A stretch of 64,000 nucleotides of DNA from Pocillopora verrucosa (taxonomy: Eukaryota; Cnidaria; Anthozoa; Scleractinia; Pocilloporidae): the NCBI RefSeq assembly GCF_036669915.1, contig NC_089315.1, forward strand, positions 9,379,874-9,443,873, read 5' to 3'. A program made the translations under genes and the position numbers. How positions within the stretch are numbered: position 1 is the stretch's first letter; each line of letters begins with the position of its first letter. The notes beneath the pieces are model-generated. The model ran no database searches and had not been told where the DNA came from. It was given only the letters and a program-made list of their open reading frames with translations. Below are positions 48,201 through 61,000 of this stretch, piece after piece.

Positions 48201-50590
48201 GTGATAAAACAGCCTTGCTGAGAGACAGCCAAACATCACATATGGACTAAGAACAGTAGTGCTTGGTTGGAGAGAATTGGGTGATGTGTTAGGCTTCTCA
48301 AACTTGTTCACCCAATCCTGCAGGAAAATGTGATCAACTTTAATGGAAGCAGAATAAATAAATGATATCTACAAGATGATAGTCTTGTTGAACATGCAAA
48401 GACCTATCCAAAATAAACCATTACTTGTTGCTGCAACTGATGAATCCCCAGAGCAAAGGTTTCATTTCAGAGGAATGATGTTAAGCCGAACTGTTTTTGT
48501 TCAAGGGCAGCAAATTAGATTAAGATCTTTTCTCTCAGTTTGCCCTGTAAGTTTATTCTTTATAGACTAAGACCATCCTGATCGAGGAACACCAGGTGTT
48601 CCTTGGTTGCCCTCTCTTTCCCTTACTCTGGGGATTCCAGCAGAGGCCTAGCTTGTGACACTTGATGTTGGTTTTTGAAGGGTGTGTCCTTTCCCTATAA
48701 GTAAGGTTCATTACCTGACAGGTTGAAGATACCAACAAACTACAACTAATTCAAGTTTAATCCTCTAAGAAACTTTTGATCTCATTAAATATAAGATAAA
48801 CATGAAACTCTGTATGAGCATTTAATTATTGATTGAGAAAAACTTTCAGACCTCTTTCTGCATATGTTCATCAAGTCGTCTAAGAGCTTCTGACTCCCCA
48901 CCAGGGAAAAGGACTGTACTTGACTCTTCAGGTGTTTCAATTTCCAGCTCCTCAAGTGTTGGCAGCTGGTACTCATTTCCTTTACCCACTGGAGTAGAGC
49001 AGCCATCAAAAGTACTTTTGTCTACTGTGGGAATAGGCTTCAAAGGTGACCCCAGTGATGCCACCACTGAACAAAGCTTCTTGTAGGTTAGGGGGGCTGT
49101 TCCACCATTCTTGGCAATAATCCTGAAAGAAGATTAAATCAGTAATTGCCTATTACAACATGTAGATTTATGACTGGCAAAAGAATTCCAGACACCTATC
49201 TCACAGAAGTTTATTCAAAGCTTTCACATTCTTGAGTCCTGATTATCAAATTCCAACAAAATTCTTGAGAAAGGGGAGAGTTTCTGCAATAAAACTTGTG
49301 GAAAGTAGATTCTATCTGTCACTAGACAAAGTACTTTATCTGTACAGAGTACCATAAGTAGAACACAATGCAAACTTCACCCTACAGTCACTGTACACTC
49401 ACTTTTGGAACTTGATGACTAAAGTATTGAGTTTGTGTCTTGTTTGTGACTTTTAATGAGAGGTCTAGTTTGAAGTATCTAATTTCCTTTGTCCAAGTTT
49501 AATTTTTTTGGACCCTTTTCAGAGTATTTTCAGCAAGGCAAAGTGTTCATCCATATATTTTTGGTGCAAAGGGTAGTCAAACAAAATGTAACTTTTTAAA
49601 ATTTTTAAGATTGTCACTTACTTATCCAAGTCATAAAGTGAGTGGCAGACTTTTGTTTCAACTTCAATTCCAGCTTTGGTAGCAAGTTCATGAACCTTTG
49701 CATCTCTTTGCCTTCCTTCAGGCTCATGATCAAATTCAAATGTCAATTTTGTGATCTTCCATGCTTTGAAAAGTTTAGGTAATTCCAATTCAGGCTTCCC
49801 CTGAATAACAAATAACCTATGATAAAAAAAGGAATAATGGAAAAGACATAGGAAGATCATTGAGCTGGTCTCAAAAATCAGCTAAAAATTATCATAAACA
49901 AAATAGTCAGTAATTAATGATATAATTCATTGATTCATTCAATAGGATAAAGAAAGCTGAATAATACAAATATTTTAACTGATTCTTCCTTATAATGTGT
50001 AGGAGGACAGAAACATACTTTTAGATGATGTAACCAGTAACAAAAAGTTGTTTCTTTATTGTGCAGAACAAGTTTATTCCATGCTGCCGTGGGTCTGTTC
50101 TGCAACAGGTCACTGAAGACGTCAAAATTTGGTAAAAAAAACACTCGACTGTGTCTCATATACCTCATTTTTATTATTATAAAATTTTGATGTCATCTCT
50201 GATCAGCTACAAGATGCACATCAGCATGGAATCTATTTATCTGGGCTAATACCACTTGGTTTGGCCATTTTTTTTTTGGCACGAAAAAAGATATTTAATT
50301 ATTTTTTCTTTGTTCTAAAAGGTATGAAGGTACGGAATATCTCTAAATTTGTCTAACCTCGACCCTAAACTCTTCAAATTGTTGTCCAAGTCATTGAGAG
50401 ACTGAATCAGAAATCTCCATCGATTGAATCCCATGTTTCCATGCTTCACATAATCTGGATCAATAAAGTACACTGGTCTGAGCGTTAAACTTGTTTCACA
50501 AGCTTCCTTAAGGGAAAGGTTATCGTGAAGACGTAGTCCTTTACGAAACCAATGAATTGTATGATGCACTCTCTGTTGTTTAGCCGCCAT
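45279..50590 (-). CDS. 6-4 photolyase / animal cryptochrome family protein
   Basis: A flavoprotein that repairs (6-4) photoproducts in UV-damaged DNA or senses blue light. Exons on the minus strand: 50590-50358, 49816-49622, 49122-48852, 48317-48177, 47825-47655, 47209-47069, 46849-46698, 46208-46000 and 45385-45279. All are in phase, giving 539 residues. The photolyase domain begins [15 protein letters not shown] (about residue 9). The FAD-binding part has [52 protein letters not shown] and YFRVYSP, plus [27 protein letters not shown] and GKDYPRPIV fit the 6-4 photolyase clade better than vertebrate CRY. The His pair spaced like the catalytic pair is H360/H364. The tail (about 505-539) holds KKRK and KRSRK, likely nuclear signals. 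An in-frame upstream ATG (50638) would add 16 residues, but 50590 is the better start. Confidence 0.9.
47300..47430. repeat. Partial 'TTAACCCTTT' MITE-like repeat in a photolyase intron
   Basis: 'taaccctttaactccctaacatcagaatgcatattctccatac..ctgacaaggagaatttgtt..ggttggtgatcat', then the similarity stops. Confidence 0.55.
50080..50250. repeat. Worn copy of the palindromic MITE in photolyase intron 1
   Basis: 'tttattccatgctgccgtgggtctgttctgcaacaggtca' and, about 120 bp on, 'ctgatcagctacaagatgcacatcagcatggaatctattt' are imperfect inverted arms related to 31.3 and 34.9 kb. Confidence 0.4.
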
Positions 50591-50704
50591 TTCGGCGTGA
50601 TTATGTAACAGCTCACTTTCCACACAAATTTGATGCATTTTATATGAACTAGGAAGCTCCTCGCTGTTGTACTGCGGGCTCTAATCTCTCACCAATAAAC
50701 AAAT
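50591..50704. promoter_or_regulatory. Divergent promoter between photolyase and DCTN3
   Basis: Only 114 bp separate the two start codons, so both 5' UTRs and core promoters must lie within it or overlap. No TATA box seen. Confidence 0.6.
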
Positions 50705-53700
50705 ATGGCTGCCAAGGATCAAGGAGCGGCAGTAGATTGTCTTGAAAAACGAATTTCTGACTTGGAAAGACGGATCTTTACCAGTGAAAAAGACGTCCTA
50801 AGTCTTAAAGGGTCATCGGTAACTACAGTGATATTTATTGATGGCGTGATCGCACATAATTAGGTAACTAAAATTGATTGAAATGTTTGTCTGATTTTTT
50901 CCAAGTGTTTGGGAACTTTGAACAATGTTCAGAAAAATCTCGATAGAATTGGATCAAAACATGCTAAAATAGCAGCAGTGTGGAAGAAAGGTATGGCACA
51001 TTTATTTTTTTATTAATGAAAATATCACTGTTACACACTACAGTGACTGTAGTTCCTAGATTGAGAAGCTAATCATAACAGCTGGGCTTGGGTGTACCAA
51101 ATAAACTGAACTAAATTGTACTCAATAAAGGTATTAGAAAAAAAAATTCAATGGAGATCACCAGTTAACGTAATTTTCTCACATAGCTCACTCGTTCGCC
51201 CGATCGGGTCAATAGAGTTCAGCGCTTACCAATTCTACAGTAGTTGCGCATATGTATTCGTATCAGATGTGTTTCTTAATACAATCTGCGAGTCGTTTGA
51301 GTCGAATTGCTGTTCCCATTTTCTTATCATCAGTTAAGGAGCTGGAGAAATTTCTCTCTCCTGAGTTTTTGGAAGAGGCAACACTAACAGATGATGCTAA
51401 AGCTGACATAATCATAGCAGGTTAGTGTGTGTTTTGTGTCATGAGTTCAAAAGACATGCAAAAGACATTTCAACAGGGTATGATACCTCTCTGATTTCCA
51501 ATTGATGGGATTGGTTATTCACTTATCATTAGAAATCCCTATTGAAAAGGGGGATGTAGGGCTTGGGTGGACAATATTTAAATCATGTTAGCCCTTTCCT
51601 ATTGATTAGTATAAAGGCTTTGCGTTGATGTAGGACCCACTTTGACCTACCTCCTTTGATTTCTATGTTTGAAATGATCATTATTTCAGTCTTCAAATAC
51701 CATTATTTTACTTTGTGATATAACTGTGTTAATTTGAAAAAAAATCCTGACATCCATAGGTGAGGGCCAGCTAAAGGTATGTGCTGATCAGCTTCGGCAA
51801 GTTGAAGATTTGAAAAAGGTTGTGACCACAGAACCCATTAAAGGTTTGAAGCAGTTTTACAATTCAACATATTTATTTTATCACATAACCTCTTGTTAAG
51901 AGACTTAATTTCTAGCATGTTAAGCCAATCTTACTCTTTTCAAACTGTAATTTATCCCACAAGGTGTGACTCCAAACACATTTATCATATCAGTTTTTAT
52001 CTTTTTAAAGACTATTTTTGCTCTTATTGATAAGATGATATTATTCTTTTGGGTACTGAAAAATTTCTAAATGCATCCTGAATATAGTCAAATGGAAATT
52101 CTGCTTGAAGATACTTGTCAGAAATACTTAAAATCAATGCCAATTTGGTCTTCCTATGAATAAATATATTTCAGAATAATGCATTATTTAGGGCCTTTCC
52201 ACACTAGCAAAAAAGTTGTTTATTTAGCCAAATTTTCCGTCACCACCAACATTTTACAAGTGTGGATGGTTTAATAAATTTTGGCCAAAGGAGACAAATC
52301 TACAATTGTGCCATTGACAAAATTTGTCCCTGGTAAAAACTGGAGAAAAGGGACTTAATAAATGAAATAGTAATAAATTTGTTGATCATTTGTTGTAAAA
52401 GCTACAACAAGCGTGTAATTGAAGTAAAATCAGTTTTCTAGAAAGGCAAAAATTGTCTCTGTTGCAAAACTCGGGGATTGTAAAATTTGAAAATGACTTA
52501 GGATAAATTGTGGAAATTGGAGCTGGAATCCTTTGGCAAACTATGCTGGCTGGTCTTAGGAGCAGATTAGGCACTGACTGAATTTAATGGCTTTGAAATT
52601 TTTAATTTAGATGCAACAAATGATACAAAAGATTTGTTGTGTGATTTTGTTGCGACAGTTCTAGTTTTGTCTGCTAGTGGGGAAAGACTCTTAGTCTTAG
52701 ATTTATTGTCCTGACTTTATTTTAAATTGAAACACAGATTTGCCTACTTGGTCTGCCAAACTGCAACCACTGGTAGAACTTCATATTCAGCAAAAGGTAT
52801 TTGAAATATCTCATAATTGCCCCACAACTGAAAATAAGCATTCAACTGAATTCTAGAAGAAATCCCTTTCACTGATGTGGTTTGTGTGTTGTTCACCATG
52901 TTATTCTTATTTAAAACTTTTTGGTGACAGTTTAGGTTTCATTTCTCTTTGTCTCGTTCTCATACTCAAAACTGGTTTGAACAAAATTAAATCAAGTGAA
53001 AATCTGAACCACAACCTAGCAGTTTATATTTTCCAAGATAAACACTGAATGGTGCTAGATAAAAAAATTTAAAGATGTTATATATATTCTGTTATAGGAA
53101 GAATTTGATGTGACTGATGAAAGATTACATAATCTTCTAGCTGCTTACAATAACATTGTATCCTTTTAAATTGTTCTTGTTATGTATTCCACATCAAGAG
53201 GACATGTTCCATTCAATAAGCAGATTCGGAAGTGTGATGATCTCTGGGTCAGTCTGAGTCACTGGTTCTCTGAAACCCTTAGCCTTAACTACACCTTGTA
53301 AAGGTGTGTTTTCCTTTCTCATCGTAGACTTAAGTAAGATTTCTTGGACCAAGGCCATAGTCAACAACATTTTAGTGTAACAGGTCAAAACTTACTCAGC
53401 ACTAGAAGAGATTTGGACAAGACTAAGAAAAGGCTATTTCCCTTTTGATTTGACCATTAATGGTTCATTCATGGCAAGATCACAGATTTCATCAGATTAT
53501 GCAATGAATAAAAAGATAGCATTGAAGGTTAGTCTGTCATTGATGTTCTAGCTACATTTTTGTGTCATCAGTGATATATTGCTGAACAAATGTATGACCT
53601 CCTTTTCCTTTGTAAGAACCAATCAAATTATAAATGTTATTACAAATTCATAAATAAAAGTACTTTCTCTACCTTAATTGTTACATAACAGATAAATCTC

Positions 53701-53778
53701 CTTTCAAAACAGTTTGTTCAGTGGGACAGTGCACTGACTCAAATTGAACAAGCCATGGAAGTGAAACCAGCTGACTAG
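50705..53778 (+). CDS. DCTN3: Dynactin subunit 3 (p22/p24)
   Basis: Shoulder subunit of dynactin, the dynein cofactor, cytoplasmic. Exons 50705-50818, 50906-50990, 51334-51420, 51760-51843, 52738-52796, 53098-53157, 53486-53527 and 53713-53778 join in phase to give 198 residues (human 186). Conserved landmarks: LEKRISDLERRIF at the N-terminus, CLGTLNNVQKNLDRI, KELEKFLSPEFLEE, LQPLVELHIQQK, LLAAYNN and FVQWDSALTQIEQAMEVKPA at the end (human [20 protein letters not shown]). It is mostly coiled coil. The 42 nt exon at 53486 is the least certain: its borders and phase fit, but its sequence is weakly conserved. Head to head with the photolyase gene. Confidence 0.88.
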
Positions 53779-54763
53779 CCTCACAACTTATATTCAAACA
53801 GAATAATGAAGAAAATATTTAAGGGATTTTGGAAGTTATTGTCTTAATAAACTTAACATATATTGTAAAACTGGGAAAGGTGATTCTCTATTGATTTGAT
53901 TGTATAGAACAAAGGCTGAAATATTGCCAAGACATGGCTTTTTAATTTGGTCTTTGTGTGTTTGGTATCTTTTATAAATAAAAATTTGGAATCAATACAG
54001 TTCAGGTAAATGTCGTTGTTGATGAAGTTTAAGGTTAATCCTTTTTTATGGGAAGTTGAGTAGAAAGTTGGCAAGTAACAGCTGCCTGGTTGCCAGTTCT
54101 ACTGTTGTATTTGCCTTCTTTGAGACTAAAATACTTACCCTAGTCGATCATTAAAATGGGTTTGCTGTACCAAGACGGGTCAGTGTCATGAGTCTATAAG
54201 ACCAAATTCCTCAATCATGACTAAGGAGCCGATGTCTGGTGCGGTTCGTCTTGTAAAAGAAACAAACAACAAAATTGATGGGTTTTCCAAGAGGTAACAT
54301 CCCTTGAGGAAATTTTCACGCACGCCATTGGTGAATGCAAGTGTCACTCATCACCTGATGCGTTTCGCGGAATTCGCTCCATAAGCCCAAGTTTAATGAG
54401 AACAAAAAGTGTGCTTAGACGGACAAGGTGTTTGAAAAAAGGATTAAATTTGATGGTTACTCTCTCTCTCTTAAAGTAGAGAGATCTTTTTGGTTGTTTT
54501 ATCGTTTGAGATAATGGGAAAAGGTGTCAAGTCGTCGTTTTTTAGTTGTTGTCACTCAGCATTTGGCGGGAAAACTTTTATCGCGCCCTTTTTTGGTCAT
54601 CCCATTGCCCAACTATTTGCAACTGCCCTTGGCCTTTGATGACCGATCGTAACAATTGTGACAAGTTTATTCGCCATCGTGGCGACGGTTTAACTCTTCA
54701 AAGGCCTCAATCTAAGTCCTGACCCAATTTCAAGCTAGACTATTGAGGATTTTTATCAAAAAA
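53779..54763. other. DCTN3 3' UTR and DMRT 5' region
   Basis: No further gene seen. An ATAAATAAA signal lies near 53975-53985. Confidence 0.45.
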
Positions 54764-56079
54764 ATGTCTATAGAACAGGCATCAATGCTTCTTTCGCAGA
54801 AAAAGACACCACTATGTGCGCGATGCAAGCACCATGGTGTTCGGACCACACTGAAAGGGCATAAAAGATTTTGTAAGTGGAAGGATTGTGAGTGTCAAAA
54901 CTGTATTTTGATAACTAAGAGAAGACGGATAATGGCTGCCCAAGTAGCTATAAGACGGCGAACAAATGATCGGCTGCTTGTGGAGGATTCGCAGCAGACA
55001 GCGTGTAAACAAGATTTTCGGTCTTCACGTGGTGAGTTCAATCAGACTTTAGGTAATTCCAGACTTTTAGCCGGTATCAAATCGGTCTTTCGGATCTCAT
55101 TTGTTAACCAACCGAAGAAATTTCGTAAGTGGTGCTTTGGTTTAAGAGACTTTCTTTCAGCCCATAATCTACCGAAACGACTACCCCATCACAAAATCGT
55201 TCTCAACACGTATGTATGTTATAGAGGCCGCACGCGTCCCACTGTATAAAATTGATGATGAAACTCAAGTTCGTGTATGACAGTATTTTTTCTTACATGA
55301 TGTCCACAGAAAACCTGTTTATCCAGGAATCTAAGTGTGGTGGCAGTTTCTGAATTTTGTGAGAAAAGGACACCAGAGAAATATTATTGCATCGTTATAG
55401 AGAAAGGAATTGCTGCCTTCAGTAAGGGTCAGTAAGGAAACGCAGGCAGTCGCCTCCGATTTAAAAGGAACGCAACTCAAAGAGACTTTGCTTTATAATG
55501 TTATACAATCGATCGACTAGATCTTCCTTAAGTTTCTTATAAAAGAAAAAAAATCCTTTGTTTATTTCCAGCGTCTAGATTCTCTTTTTGATTTTTGTGT
55601 AATTTTGTGTCTTTTTGTGGAAGGGGATTCTCAGCTTAACTTCCAGTCGTGTCAGATATCCTTTCAACACAAGCCCAGACAGGAGTCACGAACGTTTTTG
55701 AGGTTCATTTTGATTATTAGGATTTATTCGCTACTTTCTATTCCTGAACGTTTCCGAAATTGTACTATAATTATAAAGTAACTGCTGTTAATTAACTATT
55801 TCAGCCCTACCCAAAAACTCCTCAGACCACCCAGAACCGTCGGGCTTTAAGGCAGCTCCACGACTTGCCGACTGCAACAGGGTAACGAGAAGTTTGGGGA
55901 TTCTTGCAAGCCTATTCCCAGATGTCTCTGAGATATTCCTATCGACTCTGTTAGAAGCACGTGACTTTGATCTGTTGTCAACCCTTGAGACATTGATTGG
56001 CATGGCCAGACAAGGAAACATTGTTCTCGGTTCATTTCCCTCTGTCATAATACATCCAGGTCCGTTTATATTAATATAA
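54764..56079 (+). CDS. DMRT (doublesex/mab-3) transcription factor with DMA domain
   Basis: DNA-binding regulator, often acting in germ-line or sexual development in animals. Exons 54764-55031 (donor GTGAGT) and 55805-56079 (acceptor TTTCAG) join in phase to give 180 residues, short for the family. The DM domain is at about residues 16-65: [20 protein letters not shown] then [15 protein letters not shown], with the intertwined CCHC/HCCC zinc ligands present, followed by the basic [10 protein letters not shown] tail. A second-exon DMA (CUE-like) segment, [20 protein letters not shown] followed by [13 protein letters not shown], marks the DMRT4/5/93B-like subfamily. A possible donor (CCAG|GTCCGT) near 56060 could lead to more exons; otherwise it stops at PFILI. 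The exact subfamily is not settled. Confidence 0.85.
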
Positions 56080-58080
56080 ATATTTCTGTCGATTCTATCA
56101 ACTTTGACACACCTTCAACCACAAACTTGTTCTTGTTGAGGAATCTAGGCTGCCTTTGAGTTCGATCAAGTTAATCAGACATATTACTCTTCAGGTTTGT
56201 GAAGTGGGTGGGGGTTAAATCAAGGTTTGTACAGAGAGAAAAGTTCTTACTAGTGTGAAGATCTGCAAAATATGTTTTTTCAGTACCCACATTGTCTTCA
56301 AAAGTTGAGTGGGGTAGTTAGCTTTAAATTTAAAGTGGCTTTTATAAATGAAAGGGTGTTTACGAGAATGGACAAATAGCTTACCATAATAGAAGTGCAA
56401 TACTGAAAAACTCAACATTCTTGCTGCCTCTTTGTTATTTAAACAGTCATCACACTGGCAGGCAACACACAACCGTGGAATGACTATGCTGCAGCTCAGG
56501 CTTTGATGTCTCTTTCCAGTTAATGGAGAAGTTTCCATGGACACCAGAAAGGGTTTTTTGTGTATTGTCACTCTTAAGCACTATTTGGAGTGTAACAGGT
56601 TTAGTTTTCAAAATAGTTGTGTTCAATGATCTTGAAAAACAGACATTATTTTGTATAGTTTTCTTAAACATTGTGTTGATGGCTGGCCATTTATAAAAAA
56701 AAAATGCCTGTTTTCCACGCATGGTTGCATTGAACTGTTGTTTTCTGGGTACCAAGCAGATTGCACAACTGAAAAAAATGTTAGACACAAATGGTAATAA
56801 TTAAATTGTTTAATGTCTTGGCTTGCTGGCAAGTTTGTATTAAGGTTGATTTAATTAGAGCTTCATGAAACAGAGTACATATTACCCTTTCAACCAATTT
56901 TGAATAAATTGACACTGAAATGTTTTTGTCCATCTTTGTGATGTTTTATCTTTATAACAAAATTTGTTCTTTATTTGCATTTATGACTTCTGTACAGGTA
57001 ATGTATGAATCTAAGATTGTGAAATACCTTTAATTATTTACACAAATCCATTCTATATCAAGGGAGACAGTCTTTTAAATTCATAAATTAAAAAAGAAAA
57101 ACAATCTGTGATTCAAATCCCTAAAGGAAATCTTCATTATATCAAAATTTTTACATGTTTCTTGCAACAATACTCTGTAATCAAACATACACTAATTCAT
57201 TCCAAGTGATCTACATGTAATTGGCTGGAGATCAACTAGTTCACATACTTGCATCTAAGAAATTTGCCAATTATTTCATTGAGAAATCTTACTAAAGCAT
57301 ACACAGTCTATGTCTGAGGCACATGATTCTAACAGAATACATTTCCAAACCAAAGAATTTGGGTATTATGCAACATTTACAGACTGGGAGAGGAGAATAA
57401 AACTTAGAATGAAACAATGGACTAGAAATCTTTATGAATTTTTTCTAGATTTACAGTAATATTAATCTAATGCAGCTGTAAGTTCTAACATTTGTGTTAA
57501 AATTCCATCAACACCCTAGCTGATTCCTCTGCTTTTGTTGCCATTCAACCCATAACAAAATAAAATGCAATAATCTAAACTTTGTATACAGCTTACAAAT
57601 TGAGTGAAATAACTTTTTAATTTTCTAAATAGAGCTTCTACTGTTGGAATCATGTGCCACCAGAATTTGGTATGTTATTTCGAGAAACAGGATCTCAATG
57701 ACATAACTGTTGCAAGTAATTTACAAACATAAATATATCTATATATACAAACTATTAAACAAAAGTTTCACTAAAATAGCTGAGGCAATGTGGCCTCATT
57801 ATCTGCCTTACATATCATAACAACTAATTTTCTTAGTCCAGTCAGTTGAGTTATCGAGAATTCTTCTCAAAGTTATATCATTAAGTATGTCACATTTACT
57901 TCGGTCAGCATATTTCTTACATCTGGGTGTCAACCATAAAAACTTCATCATTTTTAAGAAATCAAGTTTTAAATCACTGACTATCAAGTCCTTTTCACAC
58001 ACACTGTAAATAGCTGAATAACTCTCTGTGACCTCTAGATACAGCATTCTGTGAAAATGGATACCCTTTTCATATCCTTT
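56080..58080. other. Intergenic, 3' regions of DMRT and FPGS
   Basis: AT-rich. I see no exon with both splice sites and conserved sequence, and no repeat shared with the rest of the window. Confidence 0.5.
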
Positions 58081-61000
58081 CTAAACATCTCCCACAATTT
58101 CTGGTCCCAGAACTTTCATGACAGTACCAACAAGATGCAAACTTCCTCCAACTAGAACCTGAACTCTTGAAGCCTTTGTAATAAAATCTGGTACTGGCAG
58201 ATCCTCCTGGCAAAATTCCTCTATGAGAGGATCTTTCCCTCCCAGTAACCAACGAATAGCTTGAGAAACACAAGGAAATATGGTTGAATATGGGCCATCA
58301 TCAAGACCATTCTTGATCACATGGTGGCCATTTGTAATTTCTGCACAGTTCCCTGTTGGGTCTGCATGGGCTTGGAATCCTGCACCTCTCAGAGCCATCC
58401 AGACACGTTGGTTTTCCACACACCATCGTAACTGGTTATCACGACTTACAGTAAAATTTGTCAGATCTGAGAAAGAAAAATTAGGAAAAAAAAAAAAAAC
58501 ATGCGACAGGGATCAATGCAAAGAATGCTTCAAATGACTTCAAAATATCAAAATAAAATTACTAGACATCATATACCTGAATCACTGCTTTTCAAATTCA
58601 GATTGATGTTATTGGGGCAGAAAATTGCATGATCAAAATCACATTTCTGAAAAATGAAAAACGTAGGACTCATGAACACATGAAATCACCAAAGGGATTC
58701 TAAGTAATCAGCAGGCCCTGGTTGTTCAAAGATCAGATAATGCTATCCCCTAGATAAATCTCTATCCGGTGGATAACATGATACATCTTGTTATCACTTA
58801 TCCATCAATAAGCACTCATTCAACTGCCCCTAACATTTCCTCTTTCAAGATAATCATTCATGCTGCAAGTTTAGTGAATCAAAACATTGTTAATTCTATT
58901 TCAATCAATAAAAATAGGAACGATTTAATAAAATACATACCATGACTGGTTTCAGAAGACCATGAGGATCACGCCCACCAGTCAAGTTGAAAAGCAACAC
59001 TCGTGCAACAGTCCCTCTATAACACAAACACAAATGAAAAAGAAAGGAAAATGTCACAGTGTGCCTTTTGTCTTGATCCTAGACTCAGAAAGTTTACATC
59101 ATTTTTACACTAAAAAAAATGTCTTATCTTCTGATCTGTTCCTTCATCAGATTACTAGTTTAACTGCATGGGAAATCTCATTTGCATTTAATTTATTGCT
59201 CATTCTATACATCACCTTTCTTTTTCTTTTTCCTCATCAGCTCTCCTTTTAAACCACCTGGCGCAGGCCTAAAACACCAGAATATGAAAACCCTTTAAGT
59301 GTAAAATGCGCCAGACCTTTTTCACTACCACTATTCTCTTTTTCCAACTAACTCACCACTACCCCCTCATGTTATTATCAGTTTTCTCTATCTGCTCTTA
59401 GTTACAGCAGATCACCCTAAATGCAAGTAACCAAAAGGCTGCAAATTTTAAACAAAGACATAAAATCTCTGAACATTACATCACTTATGTGTGGTGCTTC
59501 TAGAGAATTTGTACAGTATGTAAAGGAGAGTGGATGTGGTTGTGAAGCTAAACTTTGAACCCACTCTATAAGTATGATTCTCAAGTAAATCAAATACAAA
59601 AGACAATTTTGTTTGGTTGTTGAGACTAAATGAAGGGTAAAAATTGAAGCAAGGACGTGTTCCTGTTTCAGGCATCCAAATACAATTTTGAATATATATT
59701 TTAAGCACATAACATCTGTACACACGGGAAAGCCTTGTCAACTGGTGTTTTCCTCCTCATGCTATCAACTTATACCCTTATAAAGCTATGGACCTAACTT
59801 AGAACTGGTTTATATGTGGGGTGCTTTTCAATCGAGTGTTGTATAATCAAAACCAATGTGATCACATCAGCCAATTAGAATTAAGGGCAGTAAAGATAAG
59901 AGGTCAAAGTAAAATCAACCAAACTGCCTAAAACATGGGAAAATATTGGCAATCTAGTAATAATTGGTTTTAGTTTCACAACCAATTGGTTGAAAGAGTG
60001 GTGTGAGTTTTCTTGATAAATTAAAGAGCAAAGTAAAGGAAAAACAAAGCAATCCAGTGACACTATTGATACAGTACTTGATTGAAAATTGTGTTATGAT
60101 GACACCAGCCTATACATGTTCTAGTTTGATTCTTAACTTTAAATAGCTATCAGACAGTGTATGTATTCCTGTACCTCCATACTTCTTGGTGTGTGAGCAC
60201 CATCCAGATAAAAAGTAACTGCCGGCCTAACAATGACTTGGTTTCGTCCACACCATCTGGTATTTTTCAATCCTGGTACAATTAAAATAAGAAATACAGT
60301 GATGCCTTGTTTTGCAAACCCCACATTGCCTGGACACTTGCCTAAGGCCCAAACTTTCCTGCCACATCTACTGCAAGATGAACCTGTATTCAAAGGATGT
60401 CTTTATTTAGCAGGAGCAGATATAAAAGTTGATTAATGAGGGTTCCTAATACAGGACACCTGTCTTGTAACTGGAATAGAATTCTTCCTTACAATATCAC
60501 CCCTGAATTGAACATGAAGGTCACAAGAATGATGGAAATGATCTCCAGCTGAAGAAGCTTTTAATTGTTACGCAATTTCTTATTGTCAGCACCTTAGGAA
60601 ATGTATCTTCTTAGATAACATGCAAACCGAAGAATGTGCATAGTGACATTAGGGTTTATGGGTTAAAAAGACAGAGAAATAACATCCTCTGGGCATCCAC
60701 TTCATACTTAATTAAACTTCCTTTTTTTACATTTGAGACATAAAAATTAATTGAAGTCAAAAACTGCTTGCTGATTGACAAAGCTTTCATTTGTTTCACA
60801 TGTTAGGTCAGAACCAGTTGCAGAGAGCACATAATTTAAACAGTAATAGGCCTGAGTCACAGAATTTTCATTCCAAAATTTTCAACAACAAAGTTTGGCA
60901 GTAAAGTCATTTTCAAATTGGTATTTGACTAATAACTGAAATAGATGAACTGTTTTCTTACCGCTTCTAAAAGTATTGGAGATTTCAAATGTTTGTGCAA

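Noticed and set aside
56215-56832. Overlapping minus-strand ORFs of 118, 112 and 69 residues
   Set aside because: They overlap one another in different frames, have no conserved motif and no splice context.
59417-59741. Minus-strand ORFs of 102 and 86 residues upstream of the FPGS 59.2 kb exon
   Set aside because: They lie in an intron; the FPGS exons on both sides join in phase without them.
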